A stretch of DNA of 62,000 nucleotides from Gnetum montanum (Eukaryota; Streptophyta; Gnetopsida; Gnetales; Gnetaceae), in the NCBI GenBank assembly GCA_015680685.1, contig MNCI01022113.1, forward strand, positions 6,945 through 68,944. Direction: 5' to 3'. Shown in pieces: positions 23,153 through 35,100 of the stretch (its first letter is position 1; every line of letters begins with the position of its first letter). Under the pieces are notes generated by a model. The model ran no database searches and was not told where the DNA came from. It saw nothing but the letters and a program-made list of their open reading frames with translations. A program made the translations under genes and the position numbers.

Positions 23153-24079
23153 TGATGAGTCATGGTCTGTTAAGTCTTGTTATCGGACCCCTGTTATCGG
23201 AACCCTGATACAAGATACCAAGTTTGATAGGTCTCGATATCGAACCCCTGTTATCAAACACCCAATATCACAACCATGATATCGCGTACGTGATATCGCA
23301 ACCGTGATAACGCGTATGCAATATCGCGATTCCTGTGTGAGCCTATAAATAAAAGGCAGCGCACTTGGTTTTGGCATTAGTTCTTAGTCCCTTATCCAAA
23401 CTCTTGCAATTTTTCCTTCTTAGAGTTAGAATTATTTCTCAGTGCATGCCCACAGTGTGATGATTGTAATTGTACGGCATCCTTTATTTGATTGTGACGT
23501 ACTTGGACATACACATGACCAGAAATAAAGATCGAGATTACTTCATCATTGCAACATTCACTTAGTTTAATTATTTAATATTTATTGTTATTTATTGCTT
23601 TTGTAGTTAACATCTCTTTACCCTAAACTCCTATTAAACACGGAATGAGTACGACTTGATCACGAGCATTTAAGTGTGAGTACTTGGTAACCTAGTAGCG
23701 TACTTAGGCCATGCACTTAGTAATCCTAGTGGTAGTTGTGCACGAGGTCCAAGATGTGTACGGATGATTAAGGAACAGATGCTCATCGCACTTAAGCTAG
23801 TTTAGATTCTCTCTCTCTCTCTCTCTTTCTCCTAGTTTAGTGATATTATTTTCCATTAGCCCTAGGAGTAGCATTAGTATAGGAGCGCATCTTACACCTC
23901 ACTCTGGACTAAACCATACATGACAAAGCTAATACTAGTCCAAGTGGGAAGACAATGAACTATGATCTACGAGTAACTATCTAGATACGACAACTAGTCC
24001 ATCTATGAAGTTTGATTGGATCGTGTGTGAAATGCCAATATTTGTATGGTTGAGTGTAGGGGTACCTCGCCACTCATCA
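23153..24079 (+). mobile_element. Solo LTR (TGATGAG family) with perfect target duplication
   Basis: This is the best-kept solo LTR here (927 bp). It starts TGATGAG, ends CTCATCA, and is flanked by CCATG on both sides (23148-23152 and 24080-24084). The TATA box TATAAATA is at 23344-23351, and an AATAAAGAT signal is near 23524. A CT microsatellite lies near 23810-23830. No primer site or coding sequence adjoins, so it arose by LTR-LTR recombination. Confidence 0.95.
23278..23331 (+). repeat. 14-bp phased GATATC array upstream of LTR TATA box
   Basis: Four units start at 23278, 23292, 23306 and 23320 (GATATC, GATATC, GATAAC, AATATC), each exactly 14 bp apart, with GCGTACGT- or GCGTATGC-type spacers. 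Related single copies occur upstream from 23170. The TATA box is 13 bp beyond the array. Confidence 0.92.
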
Positions 24080-25265
24080 CCATGCATGAAGGTCACATTT
24101 AACTAAGGCCATTTCTCACTTCCCGCTTCTCTATTCTTCTTAAAATAAGGAACAGTGGTTGTTCTATGGGAGCACTCTTGTGTCTCAAGGGGGTGGATTG
24201 ATCTTAGAGTGGCGATGCGAAGTCATTGAACATGGTGAATTTTGGTCTGGACTAAGGATGAATTTTAGTAGGTCACTTAACCACAAAATTCAAAAGAGAC
24301 TTCATGTAACCTTAATTGGGAACTCCATTCCACTCTCTCTCTCATCCATCTATGCTTTCATGCCTCACCTCACTGTCGATGTTCATGTTCTTGTTTGATG
24401 TCTTTGTTTGATGTGTCAAAATTCTTAGGTAGTGTCTTTTGAGTTTTTGTACTTAACTTTCTGTAACCATTAATCACCCATGGGACCCATGAACGTCTTG
24501 GTTTAAGGTTATGTAAGGGCAACAAGGGCATGTGGTTGCTTTGGGGAGGATCCACTTGCATACCTTTTGGTTAGGTTAATTAAGTTCTTTATCATTAGAC
24601 ATTCTCATAATCAAATCATTTTGCGTGTCCCATCAATGACATCCAATTGTGGGCATATTCACAACATTTTTTTGAGTGAAATCCTCTGTTTATTATTGTG
24701 AATTATTTAATCCTCTTCAGGCATTTCATCGCATTTGGGCTTTTCAGAATTTAATAATGGACTACTTATTCATTTTACCCTATTTTTTAGTCTTTTCACT
24801 AACACTATTAAAGGAATCAATCCACCATAATCACAACCTAGCCAAGTGTAACTACCGACAAGACAAGGTATCTAAAGGCTATACATTACACATTGCACAC
24901 TAATTTATGATTTTTTTGTGATTGCAGTGGGAAGCCTAGACTGGGAGTAGGATTGTCTTCACCAAAGGATAAGCAACAACACCATGCAATGAGGGCCTTC
25001 ATGATCATTGAATCTTCTCCCTCACTCTTTAACTAATAGAGGAGTTGGATGTTAGTTTTGGCTAGGGTGTTCAATTCTATTGTCATGAACACCCAATTTT
25101 GTAAAAGATTGTAAATCCATATACTTGGGCACTTAGGATCTATTTGTTCCATCTGAGTCAGTTTGCATGTTAGTCAATAATCCCATACCTTCCCAATATT
25201 TTTATAAAGGACTTGTTCCTTCTTTTGCTCACTCAAGAACAAGTTTTCATTTAGTCGTGGGGGTA
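24080..25265. other. No recognised gene
   Basis: Short unrelated open frames only (for example 24159-24398 and 24676-24903, plus), without motifs. It may be further decayed retroelement interior. Confidence 0.45.
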
Positions 25266-26135
25266 TGACGAACCATATTTTACCTGGCTCTGATATTGAA
25301 GCCCCAATAGCAGATACCCAATATTGGGTCCCAAGAAGCGATGTTGGATATCTAATATTGTGGGATGTCTGTTGGCCTATAAATATAGTGCTTGAGCACA
25401 CGGTTTGGGCAATAAATTTTGTCATAGCACAGCAAAGCTCTTGTAGTTTCTTTTCTCTAAAGTTAGAATATTTTTTAAAGTTCCTGCAACAAGAGTCTTT
25501 GAGTGTACAGATCTTTATTCGAACATTGTTGTACTTGAGCACAGAAGTGTGTGTAGCAATAAAGATGATTTTTTTGATAAACCTTGCAGCACCTTGGCTA
25601 GCTTAAATATTTTATTCATGCATTTAATGTTTTACACAATTTTATTTAATGCTTCTAAGTAATTAAGCTAAATTATGCTAGCTAGATTCAATAGCAATCA
25701 ATTAAGCACATAAGTATGACCACTTTAAGCATGCACATGACACTTGGTAATCCTAGCAACACTTAACGTTTGGTAACCCTGCAGCATTATATGTGTTTAA
25801 GATGTGCACGAAAAGTTGGATCGGATACTTATGTTAGGATAGTTAGTTATTAATTAGCAATTAGATTAGTTAAATAGATTCATAAATTGAGTTTCAACTT
25901 GTTGCTAATCATAGATGAATAAAATATAAAATAATAAAAATCATGTGCCTCAATTACACTTAACCATACAACTAAGCTCCACAAGTGTAGTTGGGAAAAC
26001 AACGATTGTCACGATTAGATTTTGCGTCCTAGAACTAGTGTACTTAGGAACTTAAGGTTTGTGGAATTCGACAAGATCATGCTTGAACACTTGTGATTTG
26101 TATGGTTGGGCATAGGGATACCTCGCTGCTCATAA
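25266..26135 (+). mobile_element. LTR (TGATGAG family), plus strand, no attached interior
   Basis: The start is TGACGA (variant of TGATGAG) and the end GCTCATAA (variant of GCTCATCA). The TATA box is at 25378-25385, and the inverted repeat ATCTTTATT (25511-25519) / AATAAAGAT (25558-25566) is present. I find no matching target duplication. A 14-nt perfect palindrome, ACCCAATATTGGGT (25316-25329), takes the place of the GATATC array. Confidence 0.8.
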
Positions 26136-26399
26136 GTACTTCATACTATTGTACCTTTTGGTCCTTCCTAGAAGGAAAACTATCTTTTGATTAATAAAAC
26201 ATTCTTTGTTTTGGGAAGGGAAAATCCAAACCCTTTTCCACATATTTAGTCTATTATCCATTATTTGATTTATAATTCTCATTCACTTTAAATACTCTAG
26301 TATCACTTGAGTATAATCAAATTGCTATTGATTTATACCCCTATCAATTCTAATATTGGTTGATAGGCTAGGTTTGTGTTTGAATGAAGGCTTGTACCA

Positions 26400-28720
26400 C
26401 TTTGTTTCATTATTATCAATATATCAAAAGTTAGATCATTTACAGTCATAGATCATATGTTTAAATGTATGGTTTGTGGAGGTATCCTTGTAAATTTGTA
26501 AGAGAATATTTTTACAGTAACAAATGTTGTGTCTAAAATGGAAAACATCATACTTGATATTGACTTTGTGTGTTCTTGACATGTATTTAGTAATTATAAC
26601 TTATTTTGAAATTTTTGTTCTATTTATGTTGGAGAAGATCAAACTCCCATGCGGGCCATATGTAAATACAAAGTAGTTGGCAACATTAATATGAAGATAT
26701 TTGATCAACTAGTATAATTAAAAATATGCATTATACTCTTGCATTAAAAGATCATAACTTCTTGTTAATGACTAAATTCGTAAAGATAGGACACAAGATA
26801 ATCTTCAAGGAACAAAATAAAAAAGTAAAATGTACAATATTGGATAATAAATCTTAGAAGAAATTACCAAAGACTAAAAAATCATATAAAGTATTTAAGT
26901 TGCATTTTGTACATGAAGTAAATTATTCTACAACTCATCAATATCAAGTAAATAAACTATTGCATGCAAGACTGGGTCATATGAATAGAAGATCTATGCA
27001 AAAAATCTTACAATCATCATAGGGCATATTGCAGATGAACTTAATTTCTAGATTGTTTTGCATATCATATGATTTTGAAAAACAAACTAGATAAAAGTTC
27101 CCATAGGAAAGATAAACAACTACTAAATTCAAGCTAGAAATTGTACATTCTAATGTTGGATCATATAGAAATGTATCAACTATATGAAAAGTAAAATATT
27201 TTCTAACATATGAGAAAGGTCTAGGTTTATCTAAGTCAAAGATAGAAGTGTTTGATACCTTTAAGGAGTTTAAGGCTCAAGTGGAAAAACAAACAAGACT
27301 ACCTATTATGAAACTATGTATAGCTAATGGTATAGAATACAAGAGTTTTAAAACCTTCTCATGAAAGAAGGGATTATTCATTAGAAAACAATATCATAGA
27401 GTCTAGAACAAAATGATGTAGCAAACAAAATATGAGATGTCATATTACATGCTAGTCCAATCAAAACTTCGACAATGGTTTTTAGCGTAAATTAATAAGA
27501 GTCCAAATTTGTATTTATCGTTTGAATTTTCAAACAAGATATCAAATAGGAGACCAAACTTAAGTCATCTACAAATCATTGGAAATCGTGTTTATTATTA
27601 TATTCAAACTTAGGCAAAGGTACACCAAAGATCTAAAGAAGGATGTTTCATATAATATGGAATCCATAAGAAAGGATACCAAATATGGGATTCAAAGTTA
27701 CAAAAACTATTTATATTGAGGGATGCTACATTTAATGAAGAAGAATTATTATAGGAAAAAGATGACCCAAACACTCCTAGTCTACATATAGATTACAAAG
27801 AAGTTAACAATAATTCTATTGATGTGGACTACAAACCTTACGTTCTAGTATTAAACAAAGAAATCCAAGCAGAATGGAAACAACCGGAAGCTCTAATACA
27901 AACTTTAGAATCATCAGATAATAGAGTTAAACATATTATCCAGGGACCAATATCAGGGATATAGCATCAAGTGATGTTATAAATGGCATTAGACAATGAG
28001 AAGTGCAGGAGAGTGGGAAAATCTTAACATACATGAACCACAATTAACAAAGACAATATTAAGACACGCTCGAAGGTGATATTATTGCTAATATTCCGAT
28101 TCGCAAGAAGGCCATTCCCAAAATAGTAAGCCAAGCATTTACAATGGATCGATGGAGACAGGCAACAGGAACAGAAATCACAATGATGAAGAAATATAAA
28201 GTTTAAGAGCTAGTAACATGTCCAAAAGAAATGAAGCTTATCAAAAAAGATGGGTATTTATGACCAAGTTAAGGGAAGAAGGCACATTAAATAAGTACAA
28301 GGCACGCCTGGCGGCAAAAAGTTTTGCACAGATCAAAAGTGTTGACTATGAAGAAACCTTTAGACCTATAGCAAGAACGATCACATTTTGAATTATTATA
28401 TCCTTATCAACCAAATTTAAATGGAAGATAATACAATTGTTTACTTGCTTTCCATGTGAATGATATACTAGTTGCAACCTCAAAACCATAGATCGTATAC
28501 AAATTCAAGGATCATATATCCCTACGATTTGATATTTCAGATCTTGAACTTATCTATTATTAAGAACGGAGGTATGTTTGCAGGAAACATTTCTTCTTCA
28601 ACCTTAAAAAGATATCTAAATTTCTTACGCCAAAAGCCAAAGCTAACAAACCTACTCTTAAAATATGAAAATATATATCAACAAACAAGGAATAGCAGCA
28701 ACTGTAACTCAGCTCGGCTG
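26400..28720 (+). pseudogene. Ty1/Copia polyprotein remnant
   Basis: Pieces follow the Copia order. The pre-integrase motif LLHARLGHMNRRSMQ is at 26957-27001. The integrase core end is near 27250-27345 (EFKAQVEKQTRLPIMKL, then ANGIEY where NGGEY is usual). The start of RT is near 28150-28380 (NKYKARLAAKSFAQ, YEETFRPIA). After a deletion, the RT catalytic region follows near 28450 (VNDILVA, usually VDDILIA), then KFKDHISLRFDISDLE. Stops and frameshifts are many. No LTRs were recognised. Confidence 0.85.
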
Positions 28721-28842
28721 GTTCTCGTATGCTTTGTGTCCTAAAGATAACACAATCGAGTATACTCTTAAAAAAAAAAAAAAACCAAAGAAAGAGGAAA
28801 TCAGTTAAGCTATGCATTCATTCGAAACATAAAGCGGTGCTA

Positions 28843-28848
28843 TTTATT
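28843..28848 (-). promoter_or_regulatory. Candidate poly(A) signal AATAAA of the host gene
   Basis: AATAAA on the minus strand lies about 200 nt after the TAA stop at 29050-29052. This is a suitable distance for the 3' end of the host gene. Confidence 0.45.
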
Positions 28849-29049
28849 TGAGTTGCAAGAACACGCTGCTTATTATTGGGCAGCATGGGGCAACGTAACG
28901 TTTTTACAAAAACATGTAGTATCTCTCCAAAAGATAAGAATCTTCAAAGTTTCAATAAGATATCTCCATGTCCCCATTAAAAAATGGCTAAAATGTTCAA
29001 GGTAAAACAAGGCATTTCTGGTAACATTTGGTTCAAATTCAAACTCAGT

Positions 29050-29172
29050 TTACAAATCTACTTGAGTGCAATGGTCGTAATTACCTCCAGAGATATCCCA
29101 AGAATCAATATCGAATGGCAGTCCATAACACAAACGATTTACTTCATATTTACGTGACATTGTGACAATCAC
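29050..29172 (-). CDS. Host gene exon 4 (last)
   Basis: It follows acceptor AAATAG, has 40 codons and a TAA stop at 29050-29052. It contains VIVTMSRKYEVNRLCYGLPF and continues the beta-strand-like pattern at the end of exon 3 in phase. Confidence 0.6.
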   Translation of the reverse strand: MIVTMSRKYEVNRLCYGLPFDIDSWDISGGNYDHCTQVDL

Positions 29173-32100
29173 CTATTTAAAGCAAAAAAATATGTATAAC
29201 AGTGACTGCCGAAACACCATTCAAATCATCTCTACCATTATGTAGTGATTTGCAGGTGGGGTGGGTCTCGACAGTAAATCAACAAGGTTATACAATAATA
29301 CACATACAAGGACGATCAGAGGGAGAATCAGAGTGAATCATGCCATCAAAACAAATAAATTACTTATTAGGCACCTCAGCATCATGATGCTAACCTTATC
29401 TGAAATGATTCCAATCATGTAGATTTCAGGAACTCTATTCACCTACTTTGCCTCTACCAAGATCATCTATCAACGACTACAGTTATTCCAACTCTAACCT
29501 TTTACTCCTCTGGTTCTTCCTGAATTATATCTCCATTCCGTGTTCTTATGGATCTTCTTCCATTTTAACTACCGAATCAGTCTTTCCAGATCTTCTGTGG
29601 AAATCATAAAGCCATGTCAAGCTATCTACCAGAGAGAAAACACAGACATCTCTTCCTGCAGGGCACATGCTTTGGCAACCTTTTTCCACCCACCATGCAG
29701 CCGACAGAAGAGACCTCCACTCTCGTAGTACCTCCTTCGGTATGTCACTTTCCACTCGTCGAACATCCTTCCCCCTCCTTGGATTTTGTTCTCACTCTGA
29801 TTGTGCAGTCTGTGCCCGAAACGGCATCCAATTTCTGATCCATGATGGCAAGTTCTGAAACTCTAACATGTTATAACAGGATTCAGCCTTAAAACTGAGC
29901 AAATACTTTTAATAGGTGCTTTAAAATATGGCCTGAATTTTTATGGGATGATATAGGGAAAAAAGGGATTCCTGTAAGTTATATCTTCTCAGAGTTTCTG
30001 CTTTTGCAATATGAAAACAGGATTTTCATAACCAGAAGCCATAAAGCCAGAAATTTGATAGAGAAAGTCAGATATGAATATTAAACCAAAAGCATCTAAA
30101 ACATTGTCATATTCTTCTGAAAAGACAAACAATCCCCCCCAAAAAAAGGTCACATAAAATGTAGATGCAACTATTCTAGTAAGATATACTTGTACAGAAA
30201 AATTAAAAAAAAAGGGTTTAATGAATTCCAATAGAAGTCAGAGGTAAACAGTTAGGCCGCATAGGAAAATTCAGAGACATAATGTACATTCTGTATTTGT
30301 ATTAAAAAGTATGCAGGTTTTTTTTTCTTTGAAATTTTGGCCTGTTTTTGCCTTTAATATTTTGCTAAAAATAGAAAATAAAAGTTTATCTGACATCTAA
30401 CTTATAAAAGTGTTAGGAATATCTCACAAATCCTTTTAAATTTCAGGTGTTAGTGAATAAGAGTATCTGGGCCAATGACAGGAATTATGCAATCACTCAG
30501 GTGCTGATTTTCCCAGCTTCACTTTCTTTTTCTACAGTCTTTGTTAGAATATGATCATAATATGATATACAATCATCAGTTTCATAATTAATCAAGATTG
30601 TTCATAATCACTTGCAAACAAGTTGTAACAAAAAGGTGTGACCCATATCCCATGAACTGTCACTACCTTTCCAGGAACTATAAGCAGACATCAATCAATT
30701 ATGAAGTGTGAGGAAAAATGTAGTGAACAATTGCAGAAAAACAAAACAGCCAGTGCAAGTAACAACAGATATATATCTAATCATTACAGAAGGTGTTGAT
30801 CATAGCATCATGTAAAAGACAATCAGAATCAAGACAACAAGGAACAAGAAGAATATATGTCAAAAGCAATGGAAGCAGTCAGCAACAAGAAGTATAACAA
30901 AATATAGAAGTCATTACGATTGATAGAATTCATATTGACCATTCAAGAAACCAAAAGGTTAACAAGTGACTTGTAAGGAAAGAAGTGAAAAAGGATTGAG
31001 TTTCCTAAATAGGAAATAAAAATCCAAGGTGTGCCATTTGTAATCTGGTCCAGTTTCCTAAAGAGGAAGAGAAGGCCATCCGGAAGGTTATGATGGAGTA
31101 AAGAAAATAACTACAAAGAAGAATACGCTAGGAATGATGTTGTAGTCTATGATAAACTAAGCAGTGGGTTGCTGAAGGAGCCTATGAGGACCTAGCCTAC
31201 ATAAGACTGACCAACCGGGAAAATTCCTAAGAAGACTTGTCATAAGTAATAGGCATAGGTAGGCTTTGTAAATAGGTAGGCTTTGTAAGGATGGAGCCAA
31301 GTAGAGTATGTTACGAAGAAGAGATTTGTAATGAGTAAGCCAGATACCAAGAGTGACTGCAAGACACAAAATATGCAATTATTAAAGATTTGTAATTAAG
31401 AATTTGTCAATTATATGTTAAGTTTCCTCATAACCTAAAAGATCCTTGTAAACTAGAGCTGTCCAAGAGACATAAAACTAAACCCTAACATGGTATTAGA
31501 GCAGTTAGAAATTGGTTATGAGAACAAGCTGTTATGGAGTGAACCAAAATAGAATGACACTTATCGAAATAAGAGTATCAAGAAGTTACAATGATTCGTT
31601 CAAAAAAATAGTTATATGAGATAGCGGTATGTGACACTTAATTGATTCAGTACCACATAAGAAGGCAGGGGTGTAAGAAACAAGAACATAGGTTGATGTA
31701 TCGTAGAGCATAAGAAAGCAGAAAGATTAGAGTACAACAAAAGGGTAAAATAAAACATGGAGCAAGTTTGTGATCAGATGTGGCTCTTGAAAACATCCTA
31801 AGAAAAAATGCTGGAATCTCCTATGACACCAGCAGACCAAAGGAATAGCACTCCATATCATTCACTTTTCGAATATTGTATGGAGTACATTATATACATG
31901 CTTCTATGAATGGAAGACAAGATAAGATGAGTTACTATAACATTTAAAGATGAAGGAAGATTCCAAAATAGACTACGAAAACAATGAAAGACATGGCAAT
32001 AACAACAACAATACACAAGCAAGGAGATCCTATGATCATAACTAGAGGTCTAAAAATAAGCCTCAACATCTGAAGACCCAAAGGATCAACTACCCTAAAC

Positions 32101-35100
32101 CCTATTATCCTAAATTGCATGATGTCAAGCCTATCTTTCATAATGTATGAACGAAATAAGTTAAGTTATTGGGAAACTTACCTTGAATCTTATAAAATTA
32201 TGCAATATAAAGAAAAGAAATAAAACAAAAGAAGATGCTACAAATGATTACTGCCATAAATATTAATTGCATTGTCGGTAATATGAATTGTCATAAATAA
32301 CAAGAGCAAAGAATGAAAATTCCCAAATTTGCAATCCGAAGGAAGGGTTTGAGTAGATTTAAAGTAAGGGTTGTCAGTGCATTTTTAGTGACAATCTCCA
32401 TTTGCAAACTCTGCAAAATCAATCCGTGTTTGTTTCAAGTGTGAGAGTAAGTATCGTATTTAGAATCAAGATGAATCCAAAAAAGAAGATTAATTACAAT
32501 GTGATTCTAGCAAGTAAGGAAGCCTTTGTGGTGCCAATGTTGAATCTTGTTCAAGGAAATCTGAAGTTGAAGTACACAATCACCTATAACTCAAATTTTC
32601 TCCAACTGATGATGGAACCAAAGATACACAACAAGCTAAAGGCAGTTGTCATGAGCGGCTACACACAATTTGAGCTTTAGGCCTCAGAGCTAATGACCAA
32701 TGAAGAGATGAACCAATCACTTAGGACCTACTCCAATGGCAAAATGAAAATCTTTTATCAGGGTAAGTCTTTGCTCGACTATCCATCTCTAAGGAAATCT
32801 TTTACCAAGGGAAGTCTGCTCTAGTATCCATCTCTAAGGAAATCATTCATTTTATCGCCAATGATAAGAATGTTTAAATGCCATTTGATGATGGAACCAA
32901 AGATACACGACAAGCTAAAGGCAGTCGTCATGAGCAGCTACATGCAATTCGAGCTTTAGGCCTCAAAGCTAATGACCAATGAAGAGATGAACCAAACACT
33001 CAGGACCTCCTCCAATGGCGTAATGGAAATCTTTTATCAGGGTAAGTTTGCTTGAGTGTCCATCTCTAAGGAAATCATTCATTTTATCGCCAATGATAAG
33101 AATGTTTACATGCCATTTGTGGATACCAAGTCAATTAATCGTGAAACCCTAGTGCTTGTATTTCTCTCCAAGCAATCTTTAAAAGATTGTATAGACCTAC
33201 TATAGATCCTGTCCATTCCATGTGTGAAACCTATAATGCATGGATGCGCTGCATTGATCATTGTACCTCAGTCCAGGGGGCACCATCAAGACTCTATATT
33301 TTATTCAACCTTGTAACTTGAAGTGCACCTGGGCAAGAATCATAGTGCACAGTTTTTATCGTGCACTTGCAAAACTTAACGAGGGTACAAGCAGTAAATT
33401 TGGTTTCAGAGGACTTCTTACGCTGCTAGTGAAGAGATTATGCAATGAGGGGGTTCCTGCTCAACTGCTGGCATGTGTGGTGATTCCTGTTCTTTTGGTG
33501 GAAAATGAGGTTACGAACCTGAGTAATAAAAAACAAGTATTGTTTCGGGAAATGCTGATAGTAACCTGAAATGAGCAGACTACTATAGCCATCACCAAGA
33601 CAACCACCAAGAGATCAACTAAGCGTACCTTGGCACTCACTTCAGAAGAAAAAGGTGCTACGAAGAAGTTGAAGACCCTACCTGTTGTTTGTAAGACTAC
33701 AACCAACAAGGAAAAGGACACAGGTGATGAGTTCCTTTCAATTCCTCCTCCCAATTATTCTGATATTGTAGACATTAATTTGTGTACAAACTTTAGAGTT
33801 TCTGATGTCACTGCTTTAGCTGGTCATCATCAATTCATAGCCATGACTAATGCATCTCAAAGTCTAGGGGCTGAATCCACTTAATGACTACCAATACTTA
33901 TAAATTATTAGGGGCATAAAATTATTTTCCATGCATATTAATTCTCTGTTCTTATGAATGGAACAACAATAAGAAGTTTTGGGAAGAATTGGTTGAAGAC
34001 TGGAGCAAGGATGCAGATGCAACAATAAAGAGGGGAATGCACTATTGGCTGGATAACAGAAAGCCAAATATACTAAAGGATCATGAACTCATAAGAGTTG
34101 GTGTATGTTTTTATGTTAAATCTATGATTCATTACATAACATTCAAGCAAGTATAGGGCAGCAAAGACGATGACATCTCGGAGACCATCAAGAAATTATC
34201 ATTAATCCAGAAGGAAAAAGAAGAATGGGAAACTGTCTTGAAAATTCAAATCAGTAAATTTGATAAAATAAAATCAGACTTTCAAAAGTTTGCACAGACA
34301 GGAACAATACAAGGCGTAGATTAGGCCCAAATTATAGCTACTGGATCAAGGATCAAGTCAAGGAGCTCTATCTATGAAAGGACTAAAGCAGAAGTTATGA
34401 AGATCAAGGAGCAGCATTTACAAGAGAAGGAAAAACTTTAGAATAAAGCTTGACAGTTGAACCAACAAGCTAAAGATTTTCGTAAGTGTTGATGCATAAA
34501 TTTTGGACACGCCGCCAACACCTGTGAAAACTTTTTAGAAGACTATAGCCTAGGGTGCCTCCCGTATGGGTACAGAAACCCGGGAATAGTCTAAGCTAGA
34601 AAGAGCTATGTGACAAAACAATAATAACAATATTTTAAACAGAATATTAAAAGCTTTAAATTTAATAAGAATATTGAAAAGTTAAATAATTTGTGCAATT
34701 TAAAAGAGTACAATAATTCAAAATAAAATGCAAATAATAATATTGAAAACTGTAAAAGTTATCTCCCACCGCGGCTGCTTCTGCACTTGGAGATGGCAAA
34801 GAGAAAAATCTATCCTGTTGTTTGAAAGCAAATAAATAAAAAACAAAACGATGTGCATACAACCTGTCTCTGCCAGGTTTTTGTTTATAGGCAGAAAGAA
34901 AGACTTCTACTGACACCCCTTACGGTGTCCGCGTTGGCACCGCCGCTGTTGGGCGTTGGTCTCTACCGCATGGGCAGAAAAGAAAAGAAAACGTGTCTGT
35001 TTCTGTCTGAGAAAATAGAAAACCGTCGTTCAACAATTGCTACTGCAGGGCAAGCACACTGTTATCTACAATCTTCCTACAACTGTTGTTGATGTTCACC

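Noticed and set aside
25266-28720. The LTR at 25266-26135 as the 5' LTR of the Copia remnant
   Set aside because: No primer site follows it, and its structure matches the Gypsy-type TGATGAG family.
30447-30500. Possible plus-strand mini-exon between TTTCAG and GTGCTG
   Set aside because: The splice-like ends are weak, it is on the opposite strand to the host gene, and no partner exons were found.
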